Positions 15,249 to 21,837 of a stretch of DNA of 36,249 nt are shown piece after piece. The stretch spans positions 105,120 through 141,368 of IMG/VR virus record IMGVR_UViG_3300043410_001642; one strand, written 5' to 3'. Origin of the DNA: a virus. The stretch's first letter is position 1. Each line of letters opens with the position of its first letter. The position numbers and the translations under genes were made by a program. The notes beneath the pieces are model-generated. The model searched no databases. It was given only the letters and a program-made list of their open reading frames with translations, and was not told the DNA's origin.

Positions 15249-15507
15249 GACAGATACATTAGAAAAGACAAGTGAAGAAACTATACAACAATCATCTATA
15301 ATCTTATGGAATGATGAAGTGAATAGTTTTGATTGGGTAATAGATTGCTTAGTTAGAGTATTGGGACAGAACAAACTTCAGGCAGAGCAATGTGCTTATA
15401 TGGTTCATCATAAAGGTAAGTGTGATGTTAAGAGAGGTTGGTATGAAGAGTTAGAACCATATTCACAAAAGTTAAAAGATTTAGGATTAACAACGACAAT
15501 AGAATAA
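15241..15507 (+). CDS. clpS: ClpS-like adaptor protein
   Basis: The 88-aa protein matches the ClpS core. IILWNDEVNSFDWVIDCL (20-37) corresponds to the N-degron pocket strand, with N24-D25 equivalent to the E. coli N34-D35. MVHHKGKCDVKRG (54-66) has H56 at the pocket-histidine position, and the C-terminal strand is LGLTTTIE. ClpS delivers proteins with destabilising N-termini to ClpAP/ClpCP. The start is GTG because no in-frame ATG precedes the core. No ClpA or ClpP gene is in the window, so it would act on the host protease, either redirecting it or blocking the host adaptor. Confidence 0.85.
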   Translation: MNKTDTLEKTSEETIQQSSIILWNDEVNSFDWVIDCLVRVLGQNKLQAEQCAYMVHHKGKCDVKRGWYEELEPYSQKLKDLGLTTTIE

Positions 15508-15508
15508 T

Positions 15509-15808
15509 ATGGCTCATTTAAATAATGTGATAGGGGCTAATAACAATCCACTACCATTTACACAATGGCAAATGCATAAACCTATATTCATAGTTAGATG
15601 TCCGAATAACTTTGATCATGAAGAAATGAATGAAGTTCATAAACATTTCTATGGTAGAATAGGAGATGAATTAAAAGACCAATATAATGTTATTGTAGTT
15701 AGAGATGGAAATAGAGCCGGCGATATTAAGTTTGAATGTTATGGTTCGGTGTATGAAGAAAAAGAATTTTTAGAATTAAAACAACAAATATTATCTAAAC
15801 TAAAGTAA
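15509..15808 (+). CDS. Hypothetical protein, 99 aa
   Basis: Mixed alpha/beta: PIFIVRCPNNFDHEEMNEV, then YNVIVVRDG and a C-terminal helix. The strand-helix-strand pattern is reminiscent of a small ferredoxin-like fold, but no signature is recognised. It starts one base after clpS and ends 2 nt before the next gene. Confidence 0.55.
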   Translation: MAHLNNVIGANNNPLPFTQWQMHKPIFIVRCPNNFDHEEMNEVHKHFYGRIGDELKDQYNVIVVRDGNRAGDIKFECYGSVYEEKEFLELKQQILSKLK

Positions 15809-15810
15809 GA

Positions 15811-16050
15811 ATGAAAAACCCATTTTGTCATTTTGGTATTCATCGTTGGGAATATCGTAGAGAGAAACATAATGTAAAAGGGCATCCAACCGGAAGAGAT
15901 TGTATAAGAGTGATAGTGAGAGAATGTAAATGGTGTGGTCATAGAGAACATCATATGTTACCAAGAGTAAATGGTAGATTCAATGATTGGAGACCATTTG
16001 ATGATGTTAAGAAAGAAGATGAGGTGGAATTTAGTAGAGTTTGTAAATAA
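15811..16050 (+). CDS. Small zinc-binding-like protein
   Basis: A 79-aa basic protein. Candidate ligands are C6 and H11 (PFCHFGIHRW) followed by RECKWCGHREHH (C39, C42, H44). This C-x4-H ... C-x2-C-G pattern resembles small phage zinc-ribbon proteins such as the one at 17575 in this window. Zinc binding is inferred; function is unknown. Confidence 0.55.
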   Translation: MKNPFCHFGIHRWEYRREKHNVKGHPTGRDCIRVIVRECKWCGHREHHMLPRVNGRFNDWRPFDDVKKEDEVEFSRVCK

Positions 16051-16062
16051 AAAACTTAATAT

Positions 16063-16359
16063 ATGGATTTAGAAAAACAATGGCTTGAAGCTATGAAAGA
16101 AGCAGTTGATATGGAACCCGTAAATAATATGGGCAAGTGGGGTAAACAAACAAAGTTAGAATCAATTGCAGAAAAGTTAGATTGGATTGGTAAAGTTAAG
16201 AAGCAGGCCGAAGGCGGATATGATACCGAATCTGGCATTGATAAAGATGCATGGATTAAAGGATATATCTATGGTTTTGCTGAAGCGGCAGAAGCTCTTA
16301 ATAGTTTAGCTGAAAATGAAGAGAATGAAGAAGGAGAAGAAGAAACTGAAGGTGAATAG
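16063..16359 (+). CDS. Hypothetical protein with acidic tail
   Basis: A 98-aa protein. The first 80 residues are mixed helical (LEKQWLEAMKEAVDME), and the last 16 are almost entirely Glu, Asn and Gly (ENEENEEGEEETEGE). Strongly acidic tails in phage proteins can mimic DNA or bind basic partners; that is speculation. Not recognised. Confidence 0.55.
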   Translation: MDLEKQWLEAMKEAVDMEPVNNMGKWGKQTKLESIAEKLDWIGKVKKQAEGGYDTESGIDKDAWIKGYIYGFAEAAEALNSLAENEENEEGEEETEGE

Positions 16360-16438
16360 TATATGTCCAAAATGTCAATCGGTAATAACTGATAAGGATG
16401 GACTATGTTGGAAATGTTTAATAGAATCAAATAAATAA
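16352..16438 (+). CDS. 28-aa zinc-ribbon microprotein
   Basis: A frame open from GTG 16352 (overlapping the upstream stop by 8 nt) to TAA 16436-16438 encodes ICPKCQ ... GLCWKCL, with C5-x2-C8 and C19-x2-C22 in a 28-residue protein. The paired CxxC knuckles with a 10-residue loop are typical of a zinc ribbon. It lies 4 nt before the next gene. Expression depends on GTG use, so confidence is moderate. Confidence 0.4.
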   Translation: MNSICPKCQSVITDKDGLCWKCLIESNK

Positions 16439-16442
16439 AGTT

Positions 16443-16712
16443 ATGTCAAAAGAAGAATTAGTAGAAAGTTTGAAGCAAGGTGAAGTTGTAGTAACCTTTA
16501 AGAAAAAAGATGGTAGTGAGAGAGTGATGAAATGCACTAAATCGTTTAACATCATTCCAGAAGATAAACAACCAAAAACGGAAACGAATGTAGAACCTAA
16601 ATTAGATGAGAATGGTAATCCTATCGTATCTGATTTAATTACTGTTTGGGATGTTGAATCAAATGGATGGAGAAGTTTTGATTTCAAATCATTAATAAAA
16701 GTTGGAGAGTAA
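16443..16712 (+). CDS. WYL_2/DUF2693-like SH3-fold protein
   Basis: The 89-aa protein has VVVTFKKKDGSERVMKCT (15-32), IIPEDKQPK and the C-terminal VWDVESNGWRSFDFKSLI (about 68-85). This is the signature of the DUF2693/WYL_2 Sm-like SH3 barrel family common in T4-like and other large phages. WYL-type domains bind nucleic acids or ligands; the phage version has no established role. The start follows aataaagtt. Confidence 0.75.
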   Translation: MSKEELVESLKQGEVVVTFKKKDGSERVMKCTKSFNIIPEDKQPKTETNVEPKLDENGNPIVSDLITVWDVESNGWRSFDFKSLIKVGE

Positions 16713-16885
16713 TGTGTGATATGATTGTGATGGGAGAAACTCTTATGTTGATTGGAGCAAACGACCCAATGAGAGCAGAAGAATTATTCAGACAAGCAAA
16801 TGGAGAAGTTAAGGAAACTAAAAATGGTATAAGATATATTATTATTAAAGATAAAACTGAAACAAATGACAGAGAAACAAATTGA
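16712..16885 (+). CDS. Small hypothetical protein, 57 aa
   Basis: The ATG at 16712 overlaps the preceding TAA by one base; TGA is at 16883-16885. The product (MCDMIVMGETLML ... NGIRYIIIKDK) has a helix-strand pattern with an RAEELFRQANGE helix. It overlaps the next gene by 20 nt in another frame. Supported by its tight junction; family unknown. Confidence 0.5.
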   Translation: MCDMIVMGETLMLIGANDPMRAEELFRQANGEVKETKNGIRYIIIKDKTETNDRETN

Positions 16886-17366
16886 GTTCATTGAGCAACT
16901 CAAACAATTAGACAAAGGTGATGTTGATACTCAAATTATCATAAATCTTAAAAAATGGTCTTTAAGCGAAAGAACCGAACATTATGGAACATATGATGGT
17001 AGTGAGTTTACCTTCACTGCATACACTAATTGGAAGAGAGCAAGTTTAGAATGTGGAATGCCTTTAGAAGATTTTATTGAAGCGATTGAGAAAGAATCAA
17101 TTGAAACAATGGAAGCGGGACACTTTTATGACCTATGGTGTAATGAGATGAGTGATGGTGATACGGATTTTGAAGATGAAACATTTACTCCTGAACTGAC
17201 AGAAGAGCAAGAAGAAGGATTGAGTTTGAGTGATTTATATTTTGATAGTGAAATCAATGATTCAGAATATATCTTTGATGCTGGTTCAATATGGAGTATT
17301 GAAGTGAGCGGAGTAGTGGATGTGAAGAGCGGGACAATTCAAACAATAACTTACGAAACTGAATAA
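16866..17366 (+). CDS. Large acidic hypothetical protein
   Basis: A 166-aa, very acidic protein (DGDTDFEDETF, TEEQEEGLS). The N-terminal 70 residues are helical; the C-terminal 60 (SIWSIEVSGVVDVKSGTIQTITY) are beta. The overall charge would suit a DNA-mimic or inhibitor role, but nothing in the sequence proves it. Not recognised. Confidence 0.6.
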   Translation: MTEKQIEFIEQLKQLDKGDVDTQIIINLKKWSLSERTEHYGTYDGSEFTFTAYTNWKRASLECGMPLEDFIEAIEKESIETMEAGHFYDLWCNEMSDGDTDFEDETFTPELTEEQEEGLSLSDLYFDSEINDSEYIFDAGSIWSIEVSGVVDVKSGTIQTITYETE

Positions 17367-17376
17367 AATTTAGTAT

Positions 17377-17574
17377 ATGGATCAAATAATTGGTGGATAC
17401 AAAGAGTTCATAGTAATAGATAGGGTAACGATTAGAGACCTACAAGAACAGGCAGATATATTAGAACATAGTGATGAAGAGTTTTCAACACTAAGAGCTT
17501 TGGAGATACGAAGAGTGATAGATTTCATCAAAGCCCGAAACATATACAACAACGAGTTTAAGATTAAGAACTAA
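17377..17574 (+). CDS. Small hypothetical protein, 65 aa
   Basis: Predicted strand (FIVIDRVTI) followed by two helices (LQEQADILEHSDEEF and ALEIRRVIDFIKAR). The start has the tagtatATG context, and the stop is immediately followed by the next ATG. Not recognised. Confidence 0.55.
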   Translation: MDQIIGGYKEFIVIDRVTIRDLQEQADILEHSDEEFSTLRALEIRRVIDFIKARNIYNNEFKIKN

Positions 17575-17766
17575 ATGAAAAAATGGATTTGTAAAATATT
17601 AGGTCACAAATACTCATACAACTTTGGGTGGATGCCTAATAAGTGTGTGTGTAAAAGATGTGGTATGAAATGGAAAACGATTAACAACCCTAATTATGAT
17701 TTCCGAACATCAAATCCATTATCAGAAGATATGCATATTTGGGTTGAAGACAATGAAAATAAATAA
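17575..17766 (+). CDS. Zinc-binding small phage protein (DUF1660-like)
   Basis: A 63-aa protein. WICKILGHKYSYNF (C6, H11) and CVCKRCGMKW (C-x-C-x2-C-G) give the C-x4-H ... C-x2-C arrangement of small prophage proteins annotated as DUF1660. It is similar in layout to the protein at 15811. Probably a structural zinc site; function unknown. The start directly abuts the previous stop. Confidence 0.6.
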   Translation: MKKWICKILGHKYSYNFGWMPNKCVCKRCGMKWKTINNPNYDFRTSNPLSEDMHIWVEDNENK

Positions 17767-17767
17767 T

Positions 17768-18076
17768 ATGGAATATAGATACGATGTAAACCAATTTCGT
17801 TGGAGAAAAGAAGATAATACATTCTACGGAGAAGCACCTCATTTAGAATGTATAATGCCTGATGGTAATATTCATCCCGAAGCATTCCCCAACCAAAAGA
17901 AACAATTCTACATAGATAATAGTGAGACGGGAGGTTTTCGTAGATTTCAGTTTATGAAAGAGGAAATCGTTGAAGGAGTATCATTTGTAGAAGGAGTAGA
18001 TGGCCCACAATACTTATTTACCCAATGGTGGTTTGAAAGTGAAGATGGGATTAAATGTTGTATATCAATAGATTAG
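17768..18076 (+). CDS. Hypothetical protein, 102 aa
   Basis: The start at 17768 (aataatATG, one base after the upstream stop) is preferred over an upstream in-frame ATG inside the previous gene. The product is rich in aromatics and Glu (EYRYDVNQFRWRKED, GFRRFQFMKEEIVEG, YLFTQWWFESEDG), and the pattern suggests an all-beta fold. Not recognised. Confidence 0.55.
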   Translation: MEYRYDVNQFRWRKEDNTFYGEAPHLECIMPDGNIHPEAFPNQKKQFYIDNSETGGFRRFQFMKEEIVEGVSFVEGVDGPQYLFTQWWFESEDGIKCCISID

Positions 18077-18100
18077 GGTATATGATAACTATTACCTATA

Positions 18101-18127
18101 ACCGATTCGCGGGGCGGGGGTAGGGGG
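18101..18127 (+). other. G-rich tract in intergenic region
   Basis: Runs of 4, 5 and 5 G (18111-18114, 18116-18120, 18123-18127) stand out sharply in this AT-rich genome. With the GGG at 18075-18077 they could supply four G-runs, though the last spacing is long. Similar G-rich starts occur in the two RNA candidates at 22479 and 25601, but no 20-nt-spaced promoter or TAACTC repeat is found here. Confidence 0.4.
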
Positions 18128-18151
18128 TATCGTTCTCCCTTTGTCCTCCGG

Positions 18152-18182
18152 TCCGAAAAAAATTTCGGAGATAAGATTTTTT
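18152..18182 (+). terminator. Probable terminator before sulfotransferase copy 2
   Basis: TCCGAAA (18152-18158)/TTTCGGA (18163-18169) with an AAAA loop, followed 7 nt later by six T (18177-18182). The separation of stem and T-run lowers certainty. Confidence 0.55.
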
Positions 18183-18207
18183 GATAGTTATTTTAAAATA
18201 AAGTTGT

Positions 18208-18936
18208 ATGAAAGTATTAAGTTTACCACATAGTAGTAAGAGTTTAATCGTTTTTGAAAAGAGCGGTAGTTCTCTTATTAGTACCTTAATGAAAGCGGTA
18301 TGTGATTGGAAAGGAATACAAATAAAAAGTGGTGTAGATTTAAGACACGGAGACTTGGTATTAGTAGTAAGAGACCCAATAGATAGATTCATTTCATCGT
18401 TCTATCATAGTAAAGTGAGTAGGGAGGTGAGCATGAAAACACATATCAATTTAATCCTTAATCAGTTCAAAGAATTTCTAACCCATTATGAAAAATATGG
18501 GGAGGGTATAGAAGACCCTCACATTTACTCACAACTATGGCAGTTTCAAAAATATGGGATAGATATAAGAGAGAATCCCAATTGTAAAATTTATCATTTA
18601 GAAGATATACACATTGGGTTTAATCAGTTGAATAAAAAGTGGAAGGGAACGGATAACATAGATTGGAAGGGGATGGCTCACAATTTCTTCGAAGGTGGAG
18701 AGTTCAATGAGCAATTACCCATATTCAAAGATTTGGGAATAGATTTGGAAAAATGGGATAAATTTCATATCATTGCATTATATTCGTTCATCTTAGTAGG
18801 ATTAACACAACATCATAGGAATGAAGCGAGAGGATTTAGAGACTTTCTAAAATCTGATCACGGAGACCTATACAATAGAATGATAAAACTTCTTTATGAG
18901 GAGAACTATACATTAGGATACAAAATGGATTTGTAA
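18208..18936 (+). CDS. Sulfotransferase-like protein (copy 2)
   Basis: The 242-aa protein has the two PAPS-site signatures found at 14203. FEKSGSSL has K18 at the same residue number, and LVVRDPIDRFISSFYHSK (52-69) has R55, R60 and S63/S64. Both proteins also contain an LPQLW or YSQLW helix and a C-terminal xLGYK. The two are clearly paralogous but well diverged. The substrate is unknown; surface glycans of the host or of virions are possible targets. It ends by sharing a base with the next ATG. Confidence 0.72.
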   Translation: MKVLSLPHSSKSLIVFEKSGSSLISTLMKAVCDWKGIQIKSGVDLRHGDLVLVVRDPIDRFISSFYHSKVSREVSMKTHINLILNQFKEFLTHYEKYGEGIEDPHIYSQLWQFQKYGIDIRENPNCKIYHLEDIHIGFNQLNKKWKGTDNIDWKGMAHNFFEGGEFNEQLPIFKDLGIDLEKWDKFHIIALYSFILVGLTQHHRNEARGFRDFLKSDHGDLYNRMIKLLYEENYTLGYKMDL

Positions 18937-19178
18937 TGAAAAGGAAAAAAGACAAATGGGTTCAGCCCGAATGGGATTGCCACAATAAAACCTACGATGT
19001 AGTAGAGAGTGAGTTGGCAAATTGGATATTGATTAAGCAAGAGAACCTACCTCTACATATTATCACCGGAAACTCAAAGGAAATGAAAAAGAGAGTTGTG
19101 AGTATAATAGAGAGTATAGGATTCGAATGGATGGAGAGTATTACCAATAGTGGTATGATAATAGTAACGAATGGCTAA
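18936..19178 (+). CDS. Hypothetical protein, 80 aa
   Basis: Begins with a basic segment (KRKKDKW). NWILIKQENLPLHIITGNSKEMKKRVVSIIESIGFEW (about 30-67) has a strand, a Gly-containing turn and a helix, in the manner of a small Rossmann-like or Smr-like domain (LHIITG ... GFEW). This is a resemblance rather than an assignment. Overlaps both neighbours slightly. Confidence 0.5.
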   Translation: MKRKKDKWVQPEWDCHNKTYDVVESELANWILIKQENLPLHIITGNSKEMKKRVVSIIESIGFEWMESITNSGMIIVTNG

Positions 19179-19464
19179 GAAATTAACAATAAAAGGTTGG
19201 AAGAAGATAGAAGACTATTGGGATAGTAGAGAAGATGGAGGTTGGATTGCCGTAGAGACGGATACACAATATACTCTAATAGGAAAAAAGATGTCCATTA
19301 TCATTCATAGGATAATGAGAAAGGATGGTCTTTGGAACACCGATTTTGTAGTAAATGGGGATACGAAGAGGTTAGAACTACCAAAATCCGCATTTGGGTT
19401 AGAGAACCTATACCAATTATGGGATGGGGAAATAGATGCAATGATGATAAACCGAAACATATGA
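19171..19464 (+). CDS. Hypothetical protein, possible outlying member of the 27-31 kb paralog family
   Basis: A 97-aa protein. It opens KKLTIKGWKKIEDYW and later has YTLIGKKMSIIIHRIMRKDG, echoing the LxIxNxxKI start and the two core strands of the tandem paralogs (compare LNIKGIEKVSG at 27780). The match is short and could be chance. It overlaps the previous gene by 8 nt and the next by ATGA. Confidence 0.5.
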   Translation: MAKKLTIKGWKKIEDYWDSREDGGWIAVETDTQYTLIGKKMSIIIHRIMRKDGLWNTDFVVNGDTKRLELPKSAFGLENLYQLWDGEIDAMMINRNI

Positions 19465-20213
19465 GAAAGGAAATAATACTATATAGGGATACCCTAACGG
19501 GAAAGATAACGGATAATTGGGGCTATGAGTATTCCCTACCTCAAAGGGAAGAGGCAGCCCAACACACCCCACCTTTCCGAATGGAGAGTGGAGATTTGAG
19601 CGGAGATTTGACAATCACCGGTAATTTGACGGTACAACAATCCCAATGGGTTTACCTTAGAGGACCAATAACGGGTAGTGGGGCTCTAATAAACGGAGCG
19701 ATAACTGCGAGTAACTTATGGGTTAGGAATAGAACGGGAGGAGAGAATGAGGCAATGGAAGGAATGGGATACCTCCGAGTGGATGAAGATATCCTATTGG
19801 GAGGTGAATCGGTTAAAGGAAGATTGGATGATTTCCATAAAGTAGGAGTATTAGAGGGAGAGTTGGGAAGATTAGAAAAGAAATTGAGTAGAGTAGAGTA
19901 TGAAGTGGGTGAGTTGAATATGAGGAAAGGAAATGATGGGGGTATGGAAGAGGTTAAGAATCGTTTATATGCTTTAGGGAATAGAATATCGTTTTTGGAG
20001 CAAGGTATGGATGCGGTGAAGAAAAATAAAGGGGATGAAGGTATGGATTCCCTAATGGGGGAGTTTAAGAGATTAGAAGAAGTGGTGATGAGAAGGTTAG
20101 CGGAAGTAGAAGATAGTGGAGAGAGTAAACCAAAGGTAGAAGGGGATGTAATGAGTATGATGCATCAACTTAGAGATGATGTGAATATAATAATGGGTAT
20201 GTTACATAAATAA
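19461..20213 (+). CDS. Beta-repeat plus coiled-coil protein, possibly a fibre-type structural protein
   Basis: Start at 19461 by ATGA overlap; a longer frame from 19332 would run through the upstream gene. The 250-aa product has a Gly-rich repeat region (SGDLSGDLTITGNLTVQ at 43-59, then ITGSGALINGAITASNLWV) like the beta-solenoid stretches of phage fibres. Long Glu/Lys heptads follow (about 128-245), indicating a trimeric coiled coil. The Pro/Gly-rich order beta-repeat then coiled coil suggests an extended oligomer, but no tail genes are nearby and the position among accessory genes is odd. Confidence 0.5.
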   Translation: MRKEIILYRDTLTGKITDNWGYEYSLPQREEAAQHTPPFRMESGDLSGDLTITGNLTVQQSQWVYLRGPITGSGALINGAITASNLWVRNRTGGENEAMEGMGYLRVDEDILLGGESVKGRLDDFHKVGVLEGELGRLEKKLSRVEYEVGELNMRKGNDGGMEEVKNRLYALGNRISFLEQGMDAVKKNKGDEGMDSLMGEFKRLEEVVMRRLAEVEDSGESKPKVEGDVMSMMHQLRDDVNIIMGMLHK

Positions 20214-20222
20214 GAGAAAGTT

Positions 20223-20717
20223 ATGGATAGTAGAGAACTTAGGGAAATGAGTATTCGGAATGCGAAGATGGCATTGGAGCAAGCGAAGTGGAATAACGAA
20301 GCACACTTAACCCAATTGTATTATGATATGGTCTTAAAGGGAATAGACCCGACAAAGACCCGTAGAAGTGAAATAGTTGCGGAAACAAAAAATAATTCAG
20401 TGAAAAGACTTATTATAGAAGACCCTACTAAATTAAATAATATACATATAGAGTATGAAGGAAGGAATCTATTAGATAGTATGGATAACTACAGTTGGAA
20501 GGTAGTATTAGATAATAAGGTATGGAGAGTAATACTATATAGAGACTGGATAGATGGAGAGAGTGTAGAGGGAGAAGTACATCATAGAAGTAGAATAGAT
20601 AACTTAAGTGAATCACTAAGTAGAGAGGTATGGGTAGATAGAAGGATAGTAAAAGGAAGAGAAGGTTTTATAGAGTGGGTATATAAGAATACACTACATT
20701 ATGATAGAGTTAGATAA
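20223..20717 (+). CDS. Hypothetical protein, 164 aa
   Basis: N-terminal helices (MSIRNAKMALEQAKWNNEAHL) and a basic linker (KTRRSEIVAETKNNS) precede a beta-rich C-terminal half (WKVVLDNKVWRVILYRDW, VWVDRRIVKGREGF). The start follows gaaagtt and the gene overlaps the next by 17 nt. Not recognised. Confidence 0.55.
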   Translation: MDSRELREMSIRNAKMALEQAKWNNEAHLTQLYYDMVLKGIDPTKTRRSEIVAETKNNSVKRLIIEDPTKLNNIHIEYEGRNLLDSMDNYSWKVVLDNKVWRVILYRDWIDGESVEGEVHHRSRIDNLSESLSREVWVDRRIVKGREGFIEWVYKNTLHYDRVR

Positions 20718-20943
20718 GGGAGTAGAGGGTAAGAGGTATAGAGTAGTAGGAGTAAGAGAAGGAGACCCATGCCAACATTGTACTCCGTGTTTAAGGCTGA
20801 GATTATTAGAATTTGGTTTCCTTATAGGGGAAGAGTTAGAGGTTAAAAGAGGAGGAGAGCCAATGGTTATTCTAATAGGTGGAGTATGGAGTATGGGTAT
20901 AAGAGGGGATGAAGCCGTTAGAGTTCAAATAGAAGAAATATGA
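20701..20943 (+). CDS. FeoA-like domain protein with CxxCxxC insert
   Basis: The 80-aa protein matches the SH3-like FeoA fold in outline: GKRYRVVGV (10-18), RLRLLEFGFLIGEELEVKRGG (31-51) and MVILIGG ... IRGDEAVRVQIEE (55-79). FeoA domains regulate Fe2+ transporters or act as metal-sensing C-termini of DtxR repressors. The unusual point is GDPCQHCTPCLR: C24, C27 and C30 sit in the loop before the RLLELGF motif and may bind metal. There is no FeoB in the window, so it is a stand-alone domain. Assignment by pattern only. Confidence 0.65.
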   Translation: MIELDKGVEGKRYRVVGVREGDPCQHCTPCLRLRLLEFGFLIGEELEVKRGGEPMVILIGGVWSMGIRGDEAVRVQIEEI

Positions 20944-21074
20944 TTATAGAAGAAAAGATAGAGAAGTTAAAGGAGTTATTAAAGGTAATGATAGAGTTAG
21001 AAGAGTACCATATATGTGCTCAAATTAAGGGAATAATAGATAGATATGAGAGGTTAGAAGGGAGTGATACCTAA
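20940..21074 (+). CDS. 44-aa coiled-coil microprotein with UVR-like motif
   Basis: The ATG at 20940 overlaps the FeoA-like stop by ATGA; TAA is at 21072-21074. The protein is one long amphipathic helix pair (IEEKIEKLKELLKVMIELEEY). EEYHICAQIKGIIDRYERLE resembles the UvrB/UvrC interaction motif (EYExAAxIRDxIxxLE). It could mimic that motif or be a simple coiled coil. Confidence 0.45.
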   Translation: MIIEEKIEKLKELLKVMIELEEYHICAQIKGIIDRYERLEGSDT

Positions 21075-21397
21075 TTCTTTTTTTAATCAAAATCCACCCC
21101 TATATAAGAAGAAATAAAGCGGTATCCGCCCTATTGTTTAAACCCATTTTATACGGATTGTTGAAATGGAGATTGAAAGCGAGAAAAGAGTGTAAAATGT
21201 AGATTTATACACTTTAGTGACTTATTGTTATAGATAAGAGAGGGGTGAAAAAGTGGGAGAAAGTGGGTAGTAGTGGGATATACACATACACACATACGGA
21301 GAAATTTTTTTTACGCACAAAGGTACGGAAAAAAATCCATATTTCAAAGCCCTAAATACAAAATTTTATTCTCTTTTATACACCATATTCAGTAAAA

Positions 21398-21428
21398 TAT
21401 TCTGCGAGGTGTCGGGCTGAGCAGAATA
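21398..21428. terminator. Hairpin between converging operons
   Basis: TATTCTGC (21398-21405)/GCAGAATA (21421-21428) with a 15-nt GC-rich loop, flanked by A/T runs on both sides (ATTTTATT before, AAAATT after). It would read as a hairpin on either strand, so a bidirectional terminator is plausible. Confidence 0.45.
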
Positions 21429-21436
21429 AAATTCGG

Positions 21437-21487
21437 TTTACAAATGTTTACAAATGGGTAGGGATACTACTGATGTATTCACAAATG
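21437..21487 (+). repeat. ACAAATG direct repeats
   Basis: TTTACAAATG occurs twice back to back (21437-21446, 21447-21456), and the close variant TTCACAAATG follows at 21478-21487, running into GTAAAC. Three copies in 51 nt of non-coding DNA suggest a protein-binding cluster. Confidence 0.45.
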
Positions 21488-21491
21488 TAAA

Positions 21492-21824
21492 CTACTCAAA
21501 CCATTGGTCTCTGCGAGTTTTTATATTCTTAATACCAGGGTCTTTCAACTTAGGGTCACCACCTAACTTCTCTGCCGCCTGACGGATAGAGTTAGAATAT
21601 TCTTCATCACCGATACGACCAATCTCTTTAGCTTTTTTTAATTCTTCAGTAGTAAGTGCTTCACCCTTAGTGATTGCAGCAAATTGTTTTGTGTGATAAC
21701 TACCTAACGGCTTAATAGTGTGAGTGGCTCTTAAGTGAGCGGCTTTGGCATCTAAGTATTTGAAAAGGTCATCATCGGATAAACCTTTTAGTTCTTCATC
21801 AGTAAGTTCTTTAAATGTACTCAT
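21492..21824 (-). CDS. Hypothetical protein, leftward operon gene 3
   Basis: A 110-aa helical protein beginning FKELTDEELKGLSDDDLFKYLD, then basic segments (HHTKQF-like, KKAKEIGRIGDEEY) and a C-terminal basic tail. The SDDDLFKYLDAKAAHL helix might mediate binding. Not recognised. Last of three leftward genes; 13 nt separate it from the upstream gene. Confidence 0.6.
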   Translation of the reverse strand: MSTFKELTDEELKGLSDDDLFKYLDAKAAHLRATHTIKPLGSYHTKQFAAITKGEALTTEELKKAKEIGRIGDEEYSNSIRQAAEKLGGDPKLKDPGIKNIKTRRDQWFE

Positions 21825-21837
21825 AGAAAATAATTTT

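Larger units (their letters stand above)
21075..21491 (+). other. Non-coding stretch between converging gene blocks
   Basis: 417 nt without a credible ORF between the rightward genes ending at 21074 and the leftward genes whose last stop is at 21492. It holds poly-A/T stretches, a hairpin (21398-21428), and direct repeats of an ACAAATG element near the right end. No matching promoter was seen. It is probably a termination zone for both directions, possibly with a replication or binding role. Confidence 0.5.

Noticed and set aside
19332-19460. N-terminal extension of the 19461 protein
   Set aside because: Would overlap 19171 for 130 nt; the ATGA overlap at 19461 is the usual junction.
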